From assembly GCA_036850595.1 (NCBI GenBank), contig CM072154.1:8253330-8317329 (forward strand): a stretch of DNA of 64,000 nt, written 5' to 3'. The notes beneath the pieces were generated by a model, which was not told the DNA's origin, made no database searches, and saw nothing but the letters and a program-made list of their open reading frames with translations. This DNA comes from Rhyacichthys aspro. Its lineage: Eukaryota > Chordata > Actinopteri > Gobiiformes > Rhyacichthyidae. The position numbers were made by a program, and so were the translations under genes. Position 1 is the stretch's first letter. The number at the start of each line of letters is the position of its first letter. Positions 1-14,500 of this stretch are shown piece by piece.

Positions 1-2215
1 GGCGAAAGAGCGACTATTATGGCCGCGTAGATGTGAGTTCATGCGGGTTATTATAGACTCATGTCGTCATCCTCTTCACACTACAGGCCCTTGTTCTCCG
101 TCCGTCTTCTCTCGTATTCCCACGTCACTGGAACATCATGAGAGACGTGATCCACTTGTTTGTGTCGCTCACTCATTGACCATTCAATAACAATCTTTGG
201 ACTTTTTTTCCAGAGTTTGTTATGGCTTCGCTCTTTCCGCAGAAAAGGTCAAAGGGTCTCTCTGGTAGTTTATCTAAGGTTATGGTTTTGTCACTTGATG
301 CAGAAAAAATATGGCAATGACAGGTAGTCTCATACTATAGCCCTTTTGTTTTTGCAGTCAAGTTAGTTAGTTTGAACTGATATATTTTAATTGCACTGCA
401 TTTACTTTAGTATAGGTTGATTTCTTTCATTATTAAGACAGCATATGGATTTAGTTCCTAGTATTAGTAGGATCTCTTACTGTTACTTCTAATTTACTTC
501 ACTGGCTTTTTCTAATTTGAATTTTTGAAAGTTTAAAGTCACACCAAAATGGCATTCTCTGCATTTGTTTTACAAAATAAACAGGTCCAACTTCACAAAA
601 CCCAATTGATTTAGATATTTTAGTCTTATTACTTCCTTGTCTTGTTCCTACAGCTCCCCAGAGTTGACAAACTGAGCAATGCCGGAGTAGAAGCACACTT
701 TTCTTCTTGAGCAAATATTCTCTCATGAGGATTATGGCAATTTTTGAACAAAATTGATGAAGTAAAATAACCATTAGACCCATTTCCACCGGGTTTGTCC
801 ATGGAAAACAACATGTCCCTGCAGGGCTACCATAGTTAGAGTTGAATTGACCAAACAAATCACTTCACTATTGTAAAAATAAAGTAAAGAGTGATTTTGG
901 CTGCTGAAAAATAAGTGGAGCTGTGCAAATACACACAACTTAATCACTTTATATAAGAATAGAGGGTTTAAAAGTGGGTGCTTTTACACAAACTGTAAAG
1001 CCCCAGTCTTTCACTTTTCATCTTTTCATCCAAACTGAGCTGTCAACTGCTTTAAATCTTCTCCTCTTCCACTCGGGCGCCATTTAAAAGGTTCTATAAA
1101 AATCCTACACATGATTCTCTAAAACACACACAGGTCACTCTCACTGCCCCTGACTCGGAGGCTGATTCACCTGTGTCACACTGACGTCGCTGCAGCTAAC
1201 AGGAGACGACATGTGCACACACACTCTCTCAGGTAACAGTGAGGGCAGTTCTCTGTTCTCTTAGACTCTTCTCTAAAACACAAAACACAGATACAATACT
1301 TGTGCGACTTCCTCTTTTCCGGTACAGTTCTTTTTTTCGTTGTCTGTCAGCAGTTGTACTTCTCTTTTGCAGTTTCACAACAACAGAAAGTCATCGCTCA
1401 CTTAATCTTTATTTGAATTTCCTGCTTCTGCATGTACACTTTTTAATGGCTTTATTTTTCTACATATGACAAAGCTGCATGCAATGTTTGAAGCAACACA
1501 TCCTCTTGGACAACTGGTAAGGTAAACGCATGTCAACTTGAGTGGCATTTGAGTTTCACTTTGGAAAAGGCTTTATGATGCCATCTACTGTTTATTATAA
1601 GTGAGTGTCTTAAATGAGAACCTCTATTCAGGAACAGTAAACCTTGGCCAATCACATGCTCGCACAAGTCGCATGCTCAAAAAAGGAGTGCTCTCATTGG
1701 TCTACACCGGCTTGTCATATGACGTTCCAGGAAGCTGTCGATCAAGTGTATTTTCAGCACTCAATATGTCTTTTAACACAGAGAAACAGCTAAAAAAAGA
1801 AAAGCCTCAACAGAGAAAAGAGATTCAACGTAAAAACGCTTATAAATATTGTCAATTCAATCACATAATGTTTAACGAGGAGGAGGTAATGCCTTCTGAT
1901 GCTGAAGTCACATGTAAGCTAACACTAAACTCTAAACTTCAGTTTGGTAAAATGTAGAAGTATTTTGTGGAGGAAAAATTGGTCTGGTTTTATTTTTTTT
2001 CCTCTGACTTTGATCCTGTCCCACTGTGCAACATACAACATAAAACCACAGAAATAAAGCTATAAAACATAGGTTTTGCCATTACTAATTAATCACTCGT
2101 CTGTGAAATTACATTGTGATAGGGCTTTACCTCGTTCAAAGAAAGTTCACAGTGTTGCTTTAAGTATTCCAGTGCAAAGAATGGCTATTTTTTCCATTTA
2201 CATTTTTCTACTGAA
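1..2215. other. Intergenic sequence, no gene recognised
   Basis: No open frame here shows a known protein family or a convincing exon chain. The only promoter-like combination is a TATA-like string at 1095-1102, a CRE-like TGACGTCG at 1182-1189, an ATG at 1211 and a possible GT donor at 1233 (CTCAG/GTAACA). I found no matching acceptor exon, so this is a note and not a gene call. Confidence 0.5.
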
Positions 2216-2460
2216 AGGCAGCGTGGTCAGTTCTCCTGCCTCACAGCAAGAAGGTCGTGAGTTCAAACCCCAGCCAGCCAACCCGTACATCCTTGGCATC
2301 ATTGGTACCGCTAAAGTATCCCTAGTGAATGACTGTGGGAGTGAATGGTTGTCTCTGAGTGTTCAGAGTGTACCCCACCTATGGCCCAAAGCTGCTGGGA
2401 TAGGCTCCAGTCACCTGTGACCCCTAACTGGACCAAGTGGAAGAAAGTGAATGAATGTTT
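2216..2460 (+). repeat. Diverged SINE-like repeat with tRNA-like head
   Basis: The segment near 2244-2275 (cctcacagcaagaaggtcgt, then a B-box-like gagttcaaacccc) matches the head of the complete copy at 62954-63375. The later block (gtgtaccccacct, then gggataggctccagtc) matches that element's body. The A-box part is degraded and no clean target duplication is visible, so this is an old forward-strand copy. The 114-residue open frame that crosses it (2076-2420) is most likely a by-product of the repeat. Confidence 0.7.
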
Positions 2461-5400
2461 GAATAAATCATTTGAAGCAACACCACATATGAAATTTGAA
2501 GGAAAATGTTAAGTTATGCATCCATATCTTTATCCTATGAGTAAAAAAGAACAATATTCCCTTAATGTTCATCTATGAGAATAACCATTGCTTTTATTTC
2601 CTGGATTTGGCGCATGGCAAGACAGCGTAGGAGTTCGGCTTATCCTCATGGCTTGTTAAAATTTGCAGTCAGACATGATGTATCCCATAGCAATTGATGT
2701 GGTTGCACTTAATGGGGCAGAAAAAAATCTTTATATGCACCATGTATACACAAACCTGATGGAAATGAGTTGTTGTTTGATTGGCTGGCTGCTCCACATT
2801 AACCATCTTCCATGTTTTATGCAATGATATCCTTCACCATCATTAAAACTGCTTCGCCTTGAGCCGTTAAGGGACTGAATGCGTTAAGGCAGGAATATTT
2901 AATTTTACAATGCACTCTGAACGGTGTGGCTGAAAAAGCGTGATGTAATTATGAGGACTGCTAATGCGTGCGTACGTAAGGATCCGCACTAATCAGATAC
3001 ACAGAAGCGCTACGGGACGCCTCGCGGGGCCCTCGCATTAAAAATGAATGTTATGTTCTAGTGAGCTCTCGGCTGTATCTGCTGAATATTTCATCCGCGG
3101 TCTGACTTTTCTTTGCACGCTGGCACCGTTTTGCGTCGCCCTGGGTGTACGGGACAGGAAGACAGCCTCTGCTACTTCCTGTCTGATAACACCCTTCCAT
3201 GGAGGAACGGGGAGGAAAAAACACAGAGGAGGGAAAGGGAAGGGAAGGGAAGGCAGGGACTGTGATAGAATTTAGTTTGAGAAGAAGAAATGTGTAGATG
3301 TGTTTTGTTATTCTGGATGTGGCGGTGACAAAATGAGACGTGTCACGTACTTTTCAAATCAAATCAAAGTGGAGTGCGAGATGACACGGAGGTGGGTGGT
3401 GAAACAGGGTGACAGACAGTTGGAAAAGACGGCAGACGGCAAGAAAAACGCAGACATACAGCAGAACAGAAGTGTGTCACAGGATCTGAGGGCTGTGTGA
3501 GAAGAATCTGTCTGCGTGAGGATCGCTGTTTGTGTGTTTGTGTGTTTGTGTGTGCATTCGGGGGAGCAATGGGACTCCAGGGAAGAAGAACCTCTTAAAA
3601 ACCCCTTTCATGTGTGATTGGGTCGGTGCCTGCGACTCCTCGTTATCTCCCCGAACAGACCGGGGTTTCGTTTTCTCCGTGCTGGCTCACTCTGTAACCC
3701 ACACTCAATCTCAGCAACAAACACAGCACTGGCCCGTTATTTCTTTTTTTTCCCCTCAGCCTGCTTCCTCCGTCTGAACTGATTAGAAGAAGAAGAAGAC
3801 ATGAATGGATCCGTTATGCTGCTGTTTTTGACCTCATGAGCATTTGTGCAGGAATCACCAAATATGGAGAGAATGGAGAGAATATGAAAACATTTGACAC
3901 CATGTGATAACACCGTGACCAAATGGTTTTACATAATTCTGGCTGGAGAATCAAAACAATCTCTTCACATAGCTTGGATCTTGAAAAATTAAATCCAGGC
4001 AATCACCAGCAGGGGGAGCAGTGTGCAAAAAGGAGCCAAAAGGCATCAGTAGGAAAGAGCCGAGAATGCATATAAAGTGAATGTTTTTGTATCATCCTTT
4101 TTATGATCTTCATAGTCCCATTTATGCTCAACCATCGAACTTTGATGCTGCATGCTGGCGCTACGATAAAACAGTGATGTACAATATTCACAGCACACAA
4201 GCCCTTTTCACAATGAGGCAAAAAGAAAGAGTACAAAAAAGCATAAAAAATCTAATCCAAAAAGCATTAATTTGCACAAATCTGTTTTAAAGATATTCTA
4301 TTCTATGCTCACATCTAATACATAATTGAGTTCTCTTGAAGCAAAGCTGCTCCATTCACTCTCAAGACTGCCTTGTACAATCTCACCTCCATTATTCGTA
4401 TGTTATTTTCCCTGTTTGTGATCAAGACAGGGCTACTTTACATTATTCATGCCAGCACTGCAGCTTTTAGGATGAGGCTAGATGTTAGAAAGAAACAAAA
4501 CATGAGCATAAAACGGAGCTTCTTGTCGTTTTAAACGTTACTTTATCTTTACAAGTATGCATGTAAGTGTGTAAAATGGGTTCCGATGGCTTATTATCCA
4601 GTTGCTACTACTCAAACGCCTCAATGAGAGCCCATAACACTAACAAGGCCTCAAATTGTATTGCAGTCTTTGTGTGTAATGTGTAGCGCTGCTGAGACAA
4701 TGCACATGACGTCATTTCATGTGATAAACCCTGCTCACAGTCACAAAACACTTTGTAAAACCACTCTCGCAACTTTAATAGCTCTGCTTCCACATCATTG
4801 TAGTGGCACTTTGAGACCAAACAAAAGTAGGACAAATTGCGTCTGTAAAAGTCTGCTAACGGACTGTCGTCATGTTCCCCTGCCGTCACACAAAACGACA
4901 AAAAGCTCTTCCAAAAGGTAAACACTGCAGACAACTGTCGATGATTGCCCTACAGCTACTTAGGTATTAATTGATTTGATTTCCGTCTGACAGTGATTTG
5001 CAAGGCTTCGGCAACTTGTCATGCATCTGTATAATCCTGTTAATCACTCTCAGTCTTCCCACTTGTCTCTCGCTCCTTCTCCTCTTATTTCTGCCTCTAG
5101 TTCTTTCTCCCTTTGGGCCACAATGTGATCTGGCTGGCTTACATAAGCGTATGCAAGGCTGGAGACAGAAAAATGAGAATAAGCCTTATTAAAGCATGAT
5201 GACTGAACCAGAAATTCAAAGAGCCAAAACTAGGCAAGATGAAAAGGCTGCATAAAGAAAAAAAGGAATGTGTTGAAGGGACGAGACTTGAAAGCATGTG
5301 TGTCATGTGTTTAAAGGCCCACTTCTGATTGAATATCATTATTTTACCCAGACTGTTCCTTCCAGACATACAGCAGATAAAAATAGTAAAAACTGTGACA

Positions 5401-8400
5401 GAAAACACGCTCTTTCACTGAAACGGTGTCAGGAAGATGAAAAATTCCCAAGAGAACACACTGACACGTTGGTTTGCATAAGTAGATTTAAAAACAAAGA
5501 GGAATTCATACATTCATGTTTGCTGAGGATCCAGTTTGGAGCCCCTCCCCCAAAAGGCAAACACTGTACAATAATGCGAACTAAAGGCTGCCAAATGTCA
5601 GCAGAGATCTAGGCCAGTTTCCTCGCAGGCATGGCACGGACACACGCCTGTACGCAGCCAGATGAGGTCCCGCATCTAGCCGAGCATGTGGTTACCACGG
5701 TGACCCCGCTCCCTCTCCATCACCACCAATGAAAAAGCGGCGAACACAGGGGGGATTGTCTGGGAGGCATTTGGAGGAATGTCATGTGGTATTACCCCAA
5801 AGCGGCTGTGTGTGTGTGTCTCAGGGCTGGACATTTAAAGGGCCGTGGAGGTTGTCTGCATGTTCTGGTGGCAGTAAACACACACACACACAAAGAGATG
5901 GGGCTGTGTAATGAGAGTTTATAGGCCGAGTTTATCAGCCTTTGATTTAGGTTTAGCAGCCATTAACAGCAGAGACAGCGCCTGGAGGGTTTATGGCTCT
6001 GTCATTATACAGCCTCATTGACTAGCTTTTGAACTTTGAGTCGGGACGGTGGAGAGTGTTATTGTTGCTGTTTAATGGACACATGGGCTCTTAAAGATGG
6101 ATAAAATGCATGCATTAAAGTTACATTTTCTTTCATTCTGGACATCAACCCCACTACCCAACAGCAAAGCAGGCTTTCCTTCTTTTATTTGACTAAAAAA
6201 GGTGAAACTGGAGCAATTTGTCATTACAAAATCCTCATACATTTCATCAAATGGACGTTTAGAGCTTGAGTTGCAATCTCATTATTTTCTGCATTTACTT
6301 TTTTTTTCTTTACTTGTTTCTCTGAGTAAACAGATGTAGCCATTGCTGGAATAGGAACTTCCTCTGTATTATTCTTAGTCATTACTTCCTGGTGTAGACC
6401 AATAAGAGCTCCCTCAACTAAAGACCTTGCAAGACGCGGGCTTGGGCCAAAGCTTCCAGTATGTGCTGAACATTCTTATTTTTTTTAAATCCTAGATGAG
6501 ATCACATATACACACACTTAAGTTTGCACACATGAGGCATATTCATCAAAAAATGCTAAATGATGATGTGGTCAGTCATCACTGGGGCCCTTTTCTGCTT
6601 GAAGCCCTTGGCCTGGTATGCCTGCCCCATTGTAACTGCCTGTGAAAACATATTTTTTTCTTTCTTGAGGATATAAGATGTGTTGCTGTATTACAGAAAC
6701 AACAATCTTGTCACCTGCTAAATCATTTTGTACCAGTAGGTGGTGTTGTGAGCAAAGATCAAGAAATTCCCTGCCTCACACTAAACTGTACAACATTCAA
6801 AACAGTCATATGGTTATTGATGCTATTACCAACTGCTGTAAAAACTGGACACCCATGATTCTTTGCATTAACACTGATGTCTGTTTCTATTTAACAGCAT
6901 TTCCTTTTGCTGTTAGTGGCACCAGGGCTAGCCTTGTTAAAACCGTGGTTTCCATCTTCAACATCTGTTTGCCATTTGTTTGTGAGCATAAAGGCAGTGG
7001 TGAACATGGTTAACTCAAGCTTTTAAGCTTCATCTATTATGTCTAATTCAGCCATTCTGCGCCCTTCTTCTACTGTTGCTTTTGTAAACTATTTTCTGGT
7101 CACTACTCGACCTCTATTGACTGTGAGATACTAAGAGATGAGTACCTTACTCTCTGTAATAGATAACTCCCAGCACATCCCAGTTTGGGAAAGCAGACGG
7201 GAGCAGTGACACAGTCTTTGTGTTACTATAGAAGCAAGTAAATGTTGCACAGAAGCTTACTTATATGCATTTTTGATCATGCGACTGCTCTTTTATTAAC
7301 CCCAGAATGGCACTCCCCATTACAAGCCCCTTGGTGCAGCAGTGTAAACCAAAATGTGGTACATATAGTGTAAATAACCCCCATACTGGACTATGCTTTT
7401 AAATGGACCCCAAATTAGTTCAGTGTTTTGAAATGTTTAAGGCAAACTACTGGTGCCATTTTTGCTATATATGATTTAGTCCCTTTGTCATTGCCCCTGT
7501 CTGCATTTCCAAAGTGGGAATGTGCTGACAATTGCCAACTGTTGGAAATAAGACACTTAAAGACAATATGCAGCTTTGCTTTAGTGGTCACAGGCTAGTT
7601 TGGACTATATGATTTTGTACAGAGTTAGAGCTAAACACAGTGAGGCAGCGTTTCAGTTTCATGCAACACAAATCTGGAATAAACTCTCAGATGATAATAC
7701 CTGTATTCTTTTCTGCATTTCGACTATACACTGTCTTTAGATACACCAACTCTGAGTATGTGCCTCGATTTTAAAGAGCCAGCGGTGGACACTTAACCCT
7801 CCGTGACACCAGGAAGCAAAAAGAAAAGCGTTTAGATTAAAAAGAGGAAGGAAGACATGGCAGCGATGAGGGACAGAGGTAAGAAAATAAAGGACGAGGA
7901 AAGACGATTGGGGTGGGGGGTGCACAGGCAGGAAAAGGGCAGCGTGCTTGGTTGTAGTTGTAAATCTCTTCCTGACAGTGTGGCGGACCGTGGTCAGATT
8001 TATGGCCGCCTCCTGGGGTAATAAGAGAATGGATTGGATGCTTTTCAATCATCCTCTTCACAGCCACGCGGAGCTCTCTGCCAATATCTGAGAAGCCCGT
8101 TATATGATGATCCATACACACTCTGATCTGCTACAATATGCACGCGTTTTAATCCGATGTGATTTACAGTCTGCAGTCATATGTAGGTCAGGGCCTCTGT
8201 CTGCTCCCCACAGGCGCACTTTCGGCCGACACTGTATCAGCTGATCGTCTGCTGCCACTGAGATATCAAACGGGGCTGGCTCTGGGTTGATGGGCACGGT
8301 TTTCAAGTGTGTGCACGTGCAGAGAAGCTCCTGAACTAATAGCGTTATGGCCCAGAGATAATAAGCATCTTCCTCTTTCCTCCATCCTGTTGATACTGTA

Positions 8401-11400
8401 GAGGCGCACAGACTGAAGAAAAACACACAGATAGTCGAAATGAAACCCACCCTTTCCTCCGTAAAAGGAAATCCCACTGGTCATGATAATTCAGTATTAT
8501 CAGGCTGTAGATATCATTTGTATAGTTCTATGTAAAGATATGGTAAATGTGGTCATTTTTGCATGCATTAGCTGCAGGAATTCCTTTGGGCAGCTCTCGT
8601 TTTAGGTACAGCTCAGCATGAAAAAGAAACGTACACAGCTGCAGAACCAAATTTGAAGTAAAAAAATATGAAACGATTTGATGACCATGATTACAATAAT
8701 ACTATACAATAAAGGGATTCTGCATCAGTATATACAGACATTATTTACAAGTAATAAAGTGTGTATCAGTTTAACAGAATTTGACCCAAATAAAAGTACA
8801 TTATCCAACAAAGTAAAAGGAGTCGTATCTTAGTCTACCACACACAGTAGATGCAGAGGTGTTTCTAAAAACTCCAGGGACCAGAAGACCTTGGCGCACA
8901 AATGGTGAATTAATCTATTGCATCTTCAATTTCTCCATTATAATATTCAAATTAAGCATGCATTTCCAATCAACAATCACAACAATGTTTTTTTGTTTTT
9001 TTTTTACAATTTTAATTATAGAAAAATGGAGTCTTGTTTGGGGTCCCTCTTCCAGGCTGGGACAAAATAAACACTTTATAACACTTTGTAACTACATATG
9101 TGATGGATAATGAAAGTTAGCCTCCATTTTTAACCGATGATATCAGGTGTGTCCCTGTGCTATTAAATCACTCAGAGGGAAGAAATGGCTCTTGTAGCTT
9201 GTAATTATGCTTAGGATCTTCACAAGACCAAAGCCCACCGTTGACAGGGACCCTCAGGGTGCCCATTGTTAGTGCTTATTCACCTGCACGTCTTTGGTGG
9301 TGACTGTTTGGTGGGCTTAAAGTTCTCCTGAAGGGAAATACCAGGAGCTTACTTTGTGAATGCTTGAGTGGTTTCAGTATAATCCATACCACCTTTAGTG
9401 ATGACACTGATACGGGCAGAACTTGTAACACAGACAAAAGGCCACTGGGTTCATTGTAAGACCGACACAAAAATTGATATTGACATAAAACTCTGCATTT
9501 TGGATAATGTTTAGCTGGTTTTATGGTCAGTTCCCTTTTCTTTCATTGTCATCATCATATATCACTTGCTTGTTAGCCTTATTTGTAGCTGATAGTTCAT
9601 GACTTTGTTGACCTTACAGAGGACCTTGACCTAACCGACAGCATTGTCACAATTAGCTGCTGACTGCCCAGAGGCAAAGGGAGATGTATTGTTTTGGTAC
9701 ACACAACAACAAATCTGTGTCAGTAGTCCAAATACAATCTGAGTGTGGGAATCTCTCTATTCTATCAATATTGTCTAATGCACTTTAGTTATACTCACAT
9801 CTTGCTTAATATTAAACATAGCACTATATTTCCCTCCATTGATGACAGCTTTCTGTGTTTGGATTCCGAGGGACCCCAGGCTTCAGTAACTGTGACCACT
9901 TCTTTAAAATCACTGTAGTTCTCTTTATAGCACTCTTCTTTTACCCTTAGGACTAAAGAAGATAATTCCTCTGCTCGTGTTTGTGATTTACAGAGACAGG
10001 GGCAGGATGGAAGAGGCATTTTTACAGTTTATAGGTACTTGTCTTAATCAACAAGCTTCACTTTTACAGGCGGTCGTTTCACCTGATGTTAACTGTGCAC
10101 AGGTTAGTGACCTCCGGCAGGTTGCTCAAGGTTGAACGGCTAGATTATACTGTATATTGTTTATCGGTTCAAGGAAAATGTGGGTCATTGTACTAAATAA
10201 TGGAGCTAATTATATCTGGACTCTTGTAGGCATGATGTGAAAATCAATTCTCTTTAATGGAGTCCTAATTCCATTCATGTTTTTCATTCTGTCTGCTTCA
10301 TTGGATTGATTCTTGGAATAGTAATGGTATTCTTGTCTTTTATCCTGGTTAACCTTTGCTCACATGTCAGGTTTCACCACTTGGAGCCTTACACATTAAC
10401 TTCATCAGTCTCTCACAGGAGTATAATGCACAACATACATGACAGTTACATTTTAATGCTCGACTGCAGTGTGTATATCTGTCAATCCCGTGGATATTTT
10501 TCACTTTTACGATGCCATTCTTGCAGTTTACTGTCCTCTCCTTCCTCCATTTGTTTTAGCCCAAAGCATTTGCCATTGTTTTCTTTGTTTATTTCACTCT
10601 CTTGCCTCATCTCACGGACCCTGAAGGTAAATTCATCTGAATGGGAACACACGTAAGAATACAACTGCGGTGCCAAACCTCACAAATCTACACGCACAGT
10701 AAATCTTCAATAAGAGCTGCCTGTGTGTGTGTTTGTTTTCTCAGATTAATTAGCCTTGGAGATCAAACAATCCAAATATTACCATTTCCCCCCAGAAACT
10801 GTTAGGAGGTGCTCAATCTGTCTGAGACTTTGCGGCATGTGCCATCTGACCACTCTGCCTTCAGACACCTTGTTAGGGCACAAAGGTATCTCCCAGGACA
10901 TCACTCTCCATCTGCTTATCATAATAAAATTAGAGGAACATTAGAGCCACTGGAACAGTTTGGGGAAAGGTGCTGTGTCTCACACTATAATCAGCATCTG
11001 TTTCACATTGATTATGCACAAGAGGTTAGAGGAAGGAGCTTACATTCTGACTGATCTGAGTTTAGATCAAAAATGTGCATTAGAAGATTTACATAAATGC
11101 TTAGTTGACAACCAAAGGCTAGACCATAGTTTTTTTAAAACTTTTTTTTTTGTTTTGTTTATCACGAAAGACGACAGTTAGCATAGTCTGTCATATCTAG
11201 CAGATTTTTTTCACATTAAAATTCTCACTTAAATTTCATACTTTAGTGACATCGTCAATTCAATCAGGCCTATGTAGTTCTGTTGAATCTGGAGATACAC
11301 TGCCACCTAACGGACAGAACGATAATGACAATAGTGCAATTCCTAAACTAAAATTGTGCTTATTACGAAAATATGCTAAATGATAAATTAATCTTAAATG

Positions 11401-11460
11401 TCATTAAGTGTTGCAAATTTTAACGCGTTTGTTCATATATTTATATTTTAATTTATTTTC
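2461..11460. other. Intergenic sequence with microsatellites
   Basis: About 9 kb with no gene I can support. Simple repeats seen are a GGGAA-type purine run near 3230-3256, a (TGTT/TG) run near 3516-3556, a GT run near 5806-5820 and a CA run near 5877-5893. Some less AT-rich stretches (about 2830-3030, 5930-6010 and 8040-8430) look more complex than their surroundings and could be regulatory. That impression comes from composition only. Confidence 0.45.
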
Positions 11461-11552
11461 TGTAGTCTTTGGTTTGAAACGACACAGGAACCATCATCTG
11501 TTGCTTGTTTCCTCAGGTGGAGGCGGACGTATTGTCGTAAGAGCAAATCAAA
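11461..11552 (+). promoter_or_regulatory. nsfl1c: Proximal 5' region of nsfl1c
   Basis: This is the sequence immediately upstream of the nsfl1c start codon. It has no TATA box and becomes richer in CpG next to the ATG. The ATG at 11553 is preceded by AATCAAA (A at -3) and followed by G, a good initiation context. The transcription start cannot be placed from sequence alone. Confidence 0.4.
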
Positions 11553-14500
11553 ATGGCGAGCCAAGAGGAGTCTGTGAGGGAGTTCGTTGCTGTTACTGAT
11601 GTGGATGAAGAGAGGGCTAGGTTTTTCCTTGAGTCCGCGGGCTGGAATCTGCAGGTACGTATTTTTCTGGAGTTGTCATAATGGCGTTTGTCAGTGTTTA
11701 GTGAGGGGTTATAAGAAAGGGCGATGACATGTGTCAGACCTATAGCTTTGCCGGCTAACATTAGCTCGTTTTGCCGGTAATTTGTGCAAGTCACCCTTTG
11801 AGAATGGCCTAACCGCTTGCAGCGACTAACAATGAGCCTATTGTGTGTACAGATCGCCCACAACAGGAAGGATATTACACGATGTCGGGATTTGTGTTCA
11901 AATTGCAGTTTGTGCCGTTCAGTTTTACTTTGGCTCTCTTTGCCTTCAGTCATTTAAGCTAACCGGAGTTAGCCTCTTTAAATGAGATGAAACCTCAATG
12001 TGGCTAGTTAGCGAACAGCATTCGTTTGCAGTAACTTTCTATAATTTCTAACGGTTTCAGCTCCATGTGAAATTTTATTTTTTAGCTGTGTAGTCAGGAA
12101 AGTTATCCTAGCTACAGTTCTTTATTAAATGTCTATAGAGCAGCATCAACTCATCAGCTAGGCTACTTTACGTTAGCTAACACTCGTTTGATTTCAGGCA
12201 GCATTCCTAGCTTGTTAATTGGGAATTAGGACGTGTAGATCACATGATACTGCAAATTAGCCACGTTTGGATAGTGTTAAAACTGACTGAGATTGTTGCC
12301 ATTTGTAATTCTGCCCCCTGACAGCTTGCACTTGCCAGTTTCTTTGAGGATGGAGCTGATGATGACATAGTGACACTTCCTCCTCCTGAAGTGGGGTCCT
12401 CAGTGTCCAGATCTACTGGGCCTAGGTTTGTTTCTGCAGCACCATATATTTACAAAAGAAAGGTATTTAGTGTGTGTTCAGTTGATAATATTAGTGTTTA
12501 CCATCAGTTCCCAGCCCAGAGTGACCTCCTTCAGAGATTTGATGCACGAGGCAGAAGAGGAGAGTGATGAAGAAGAAGGACAAAGGTATCTTTTGAATTG
12601 TAAAATAAAAATAAAATCTTTATTTGTTTACATATAGGTTACAGTGGCTTTTTTAAATTACTTCATAGTTGCTTGATTGAATAAATTGATATTACTATTA
12701 CCATACTATTGTGACTATAGTAGATGTAGTTTTTTTCAACAGTAGTGACTAGGAGGTAGTGTCACACCTAGTGCAGTTATCTTTCCGGAATGCACCAACC
12801 TATTTTTGGTCTCACCTCATCCATTGTGAGTCGCTAGTGGTGCTTTCTGCTGCATCATCAAATTCTGCTGCTGAGCCAGTGCAGTGCTCCTGTTGTTAGA
12901 GAATTAAGCGGCACATGTGAAATTAACAAATGAAATGTGTAGTTAGCCAAGGGTTTTTCCCTTTATGCATAAATTTTTCAACAGTTGACTCCATTGTGGA
13001 TGAATGCATTGCTTTTAGTCACACCTTACCCTTTTTTACTCAAGGTTTTTTGCCGGTGGATCAGAACGCAGTGGGCAGCAAATAGTAGGACCTCCTAAGA
13101 AGAAGAGTTCAAATGAAGTTGTGGAGGACCTTTTTAAGGGAGCAAAGGAACATGGAGCTGTACCACTGGACCGTGCTGGGAAGGGTCCCGGGGAGTCTAG
13201 CAGAGCCCAGGTAGCGGGAATCTCCGAGGTCTTATCTTAGTGCCATGCGCTTGATTTTCTTCAAATGGAACGTTTAATTTCACTGTTAAATATTATCACC
13301 TAGGCCTTTATTGGTGGAGGCTATCGGCTAGGAGCAGCTCCAGAGGAGGAATCAACCTATGTGGCTGGAGAGAGACGAGCCTCCAACAGCCAACAGGATG
13401 TGAGTAATGCTATTAACGCCTGCCTTTAACATAGTAACGACAGTATTTATATTTCTATATTTCTACCTTTTATTCTGCATTATACACAAACTCCTTCTTG
13501 ACTTTTAGTTAGTGCAGATAGTGTTTTCTCTCAAGCATACTTTGGTTTCTGCTGTAATATCCTTTGTTAGATGTGTATCTTTATTTACTTTATAGTATAG
13601 AGTTCAGTTTTATTTTTTTAGTTTTTAAGTGCACATATGTCAGCAACTGTTTATTTAAAAAATGTAAAACATCTCATTTGTTTTGTCATTTACCTGTATA
13701 TTTTAAAAGGTACATGTGGTGCTAAAGCTTTGGAAGACAGGTTTCAGTTTGGACAATGGAGAACTCAGAAACTATAATGACCCCGGAAACGCTAACTTTC
13801 TTGAGTCTATCCGGAGAGGGTGAGAAAAATAAACATTTCACATTTAACATCTGCTTAGATGCCTGTAATACCTCCTCCAGCGAGAAATTCTATTCCATTC
13901 ATCCATTCATTGTCCCCCTGCAGGGAAATTCCTCTGGAGTTAAGACAGCGCTCTCGTGGAGGACAAGTTAACCTGGACATGGAGGACCATAGGGACGAGG
14001 AGTTTGTCAAGCCTAAAGTGGCTTTCAGGGCTTTTGGAGGCGAAGGGCAGAAGTTAGGAAGGTGAGACTGTATTATGTTTGGACAAAAGATCAAACAGTG
14101 ATCCCAGAGCAGCAGATGGACTCAGTATCTGTTAGGCTGTTTAACCAGTCCCACCTGTTCTTTATTGAAGTATCTTACTTACCTTACTCTTTGTTGGCTC
14201 GTTCCTTTTTAATGACTGGTTTCATATTATCCATTTGACTCCGGGTTTTGTAGTTAGTCAACATGGTATTTAAAAGCCCTAGAAGGGCTTTTACAAACAA
14301 ACAACAGGCAAATGCAGTCACAATTTACCAAGCCTAAAACACAATAAAACACTCAGTTATTATCACCAAACTTAACTGTCTTTAAAAATCACTTAAGTCC
14401 ATATTTAAAATGACTCCAGTCATGTCTGTTCAGGAGGCAAGGAGTTCCACTGATCAGTGTCTTGGACTGAAAAGAGATGTTTTTCTTTTCTTGATGTTTC

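Noticed and set aside
4608..4934. 108-residue minus-strand open frame without a domain
   Set aside because: No family signature, no splice or promoter context and no supporting neighbour. Frames of this length occur by chance in this much sequence.
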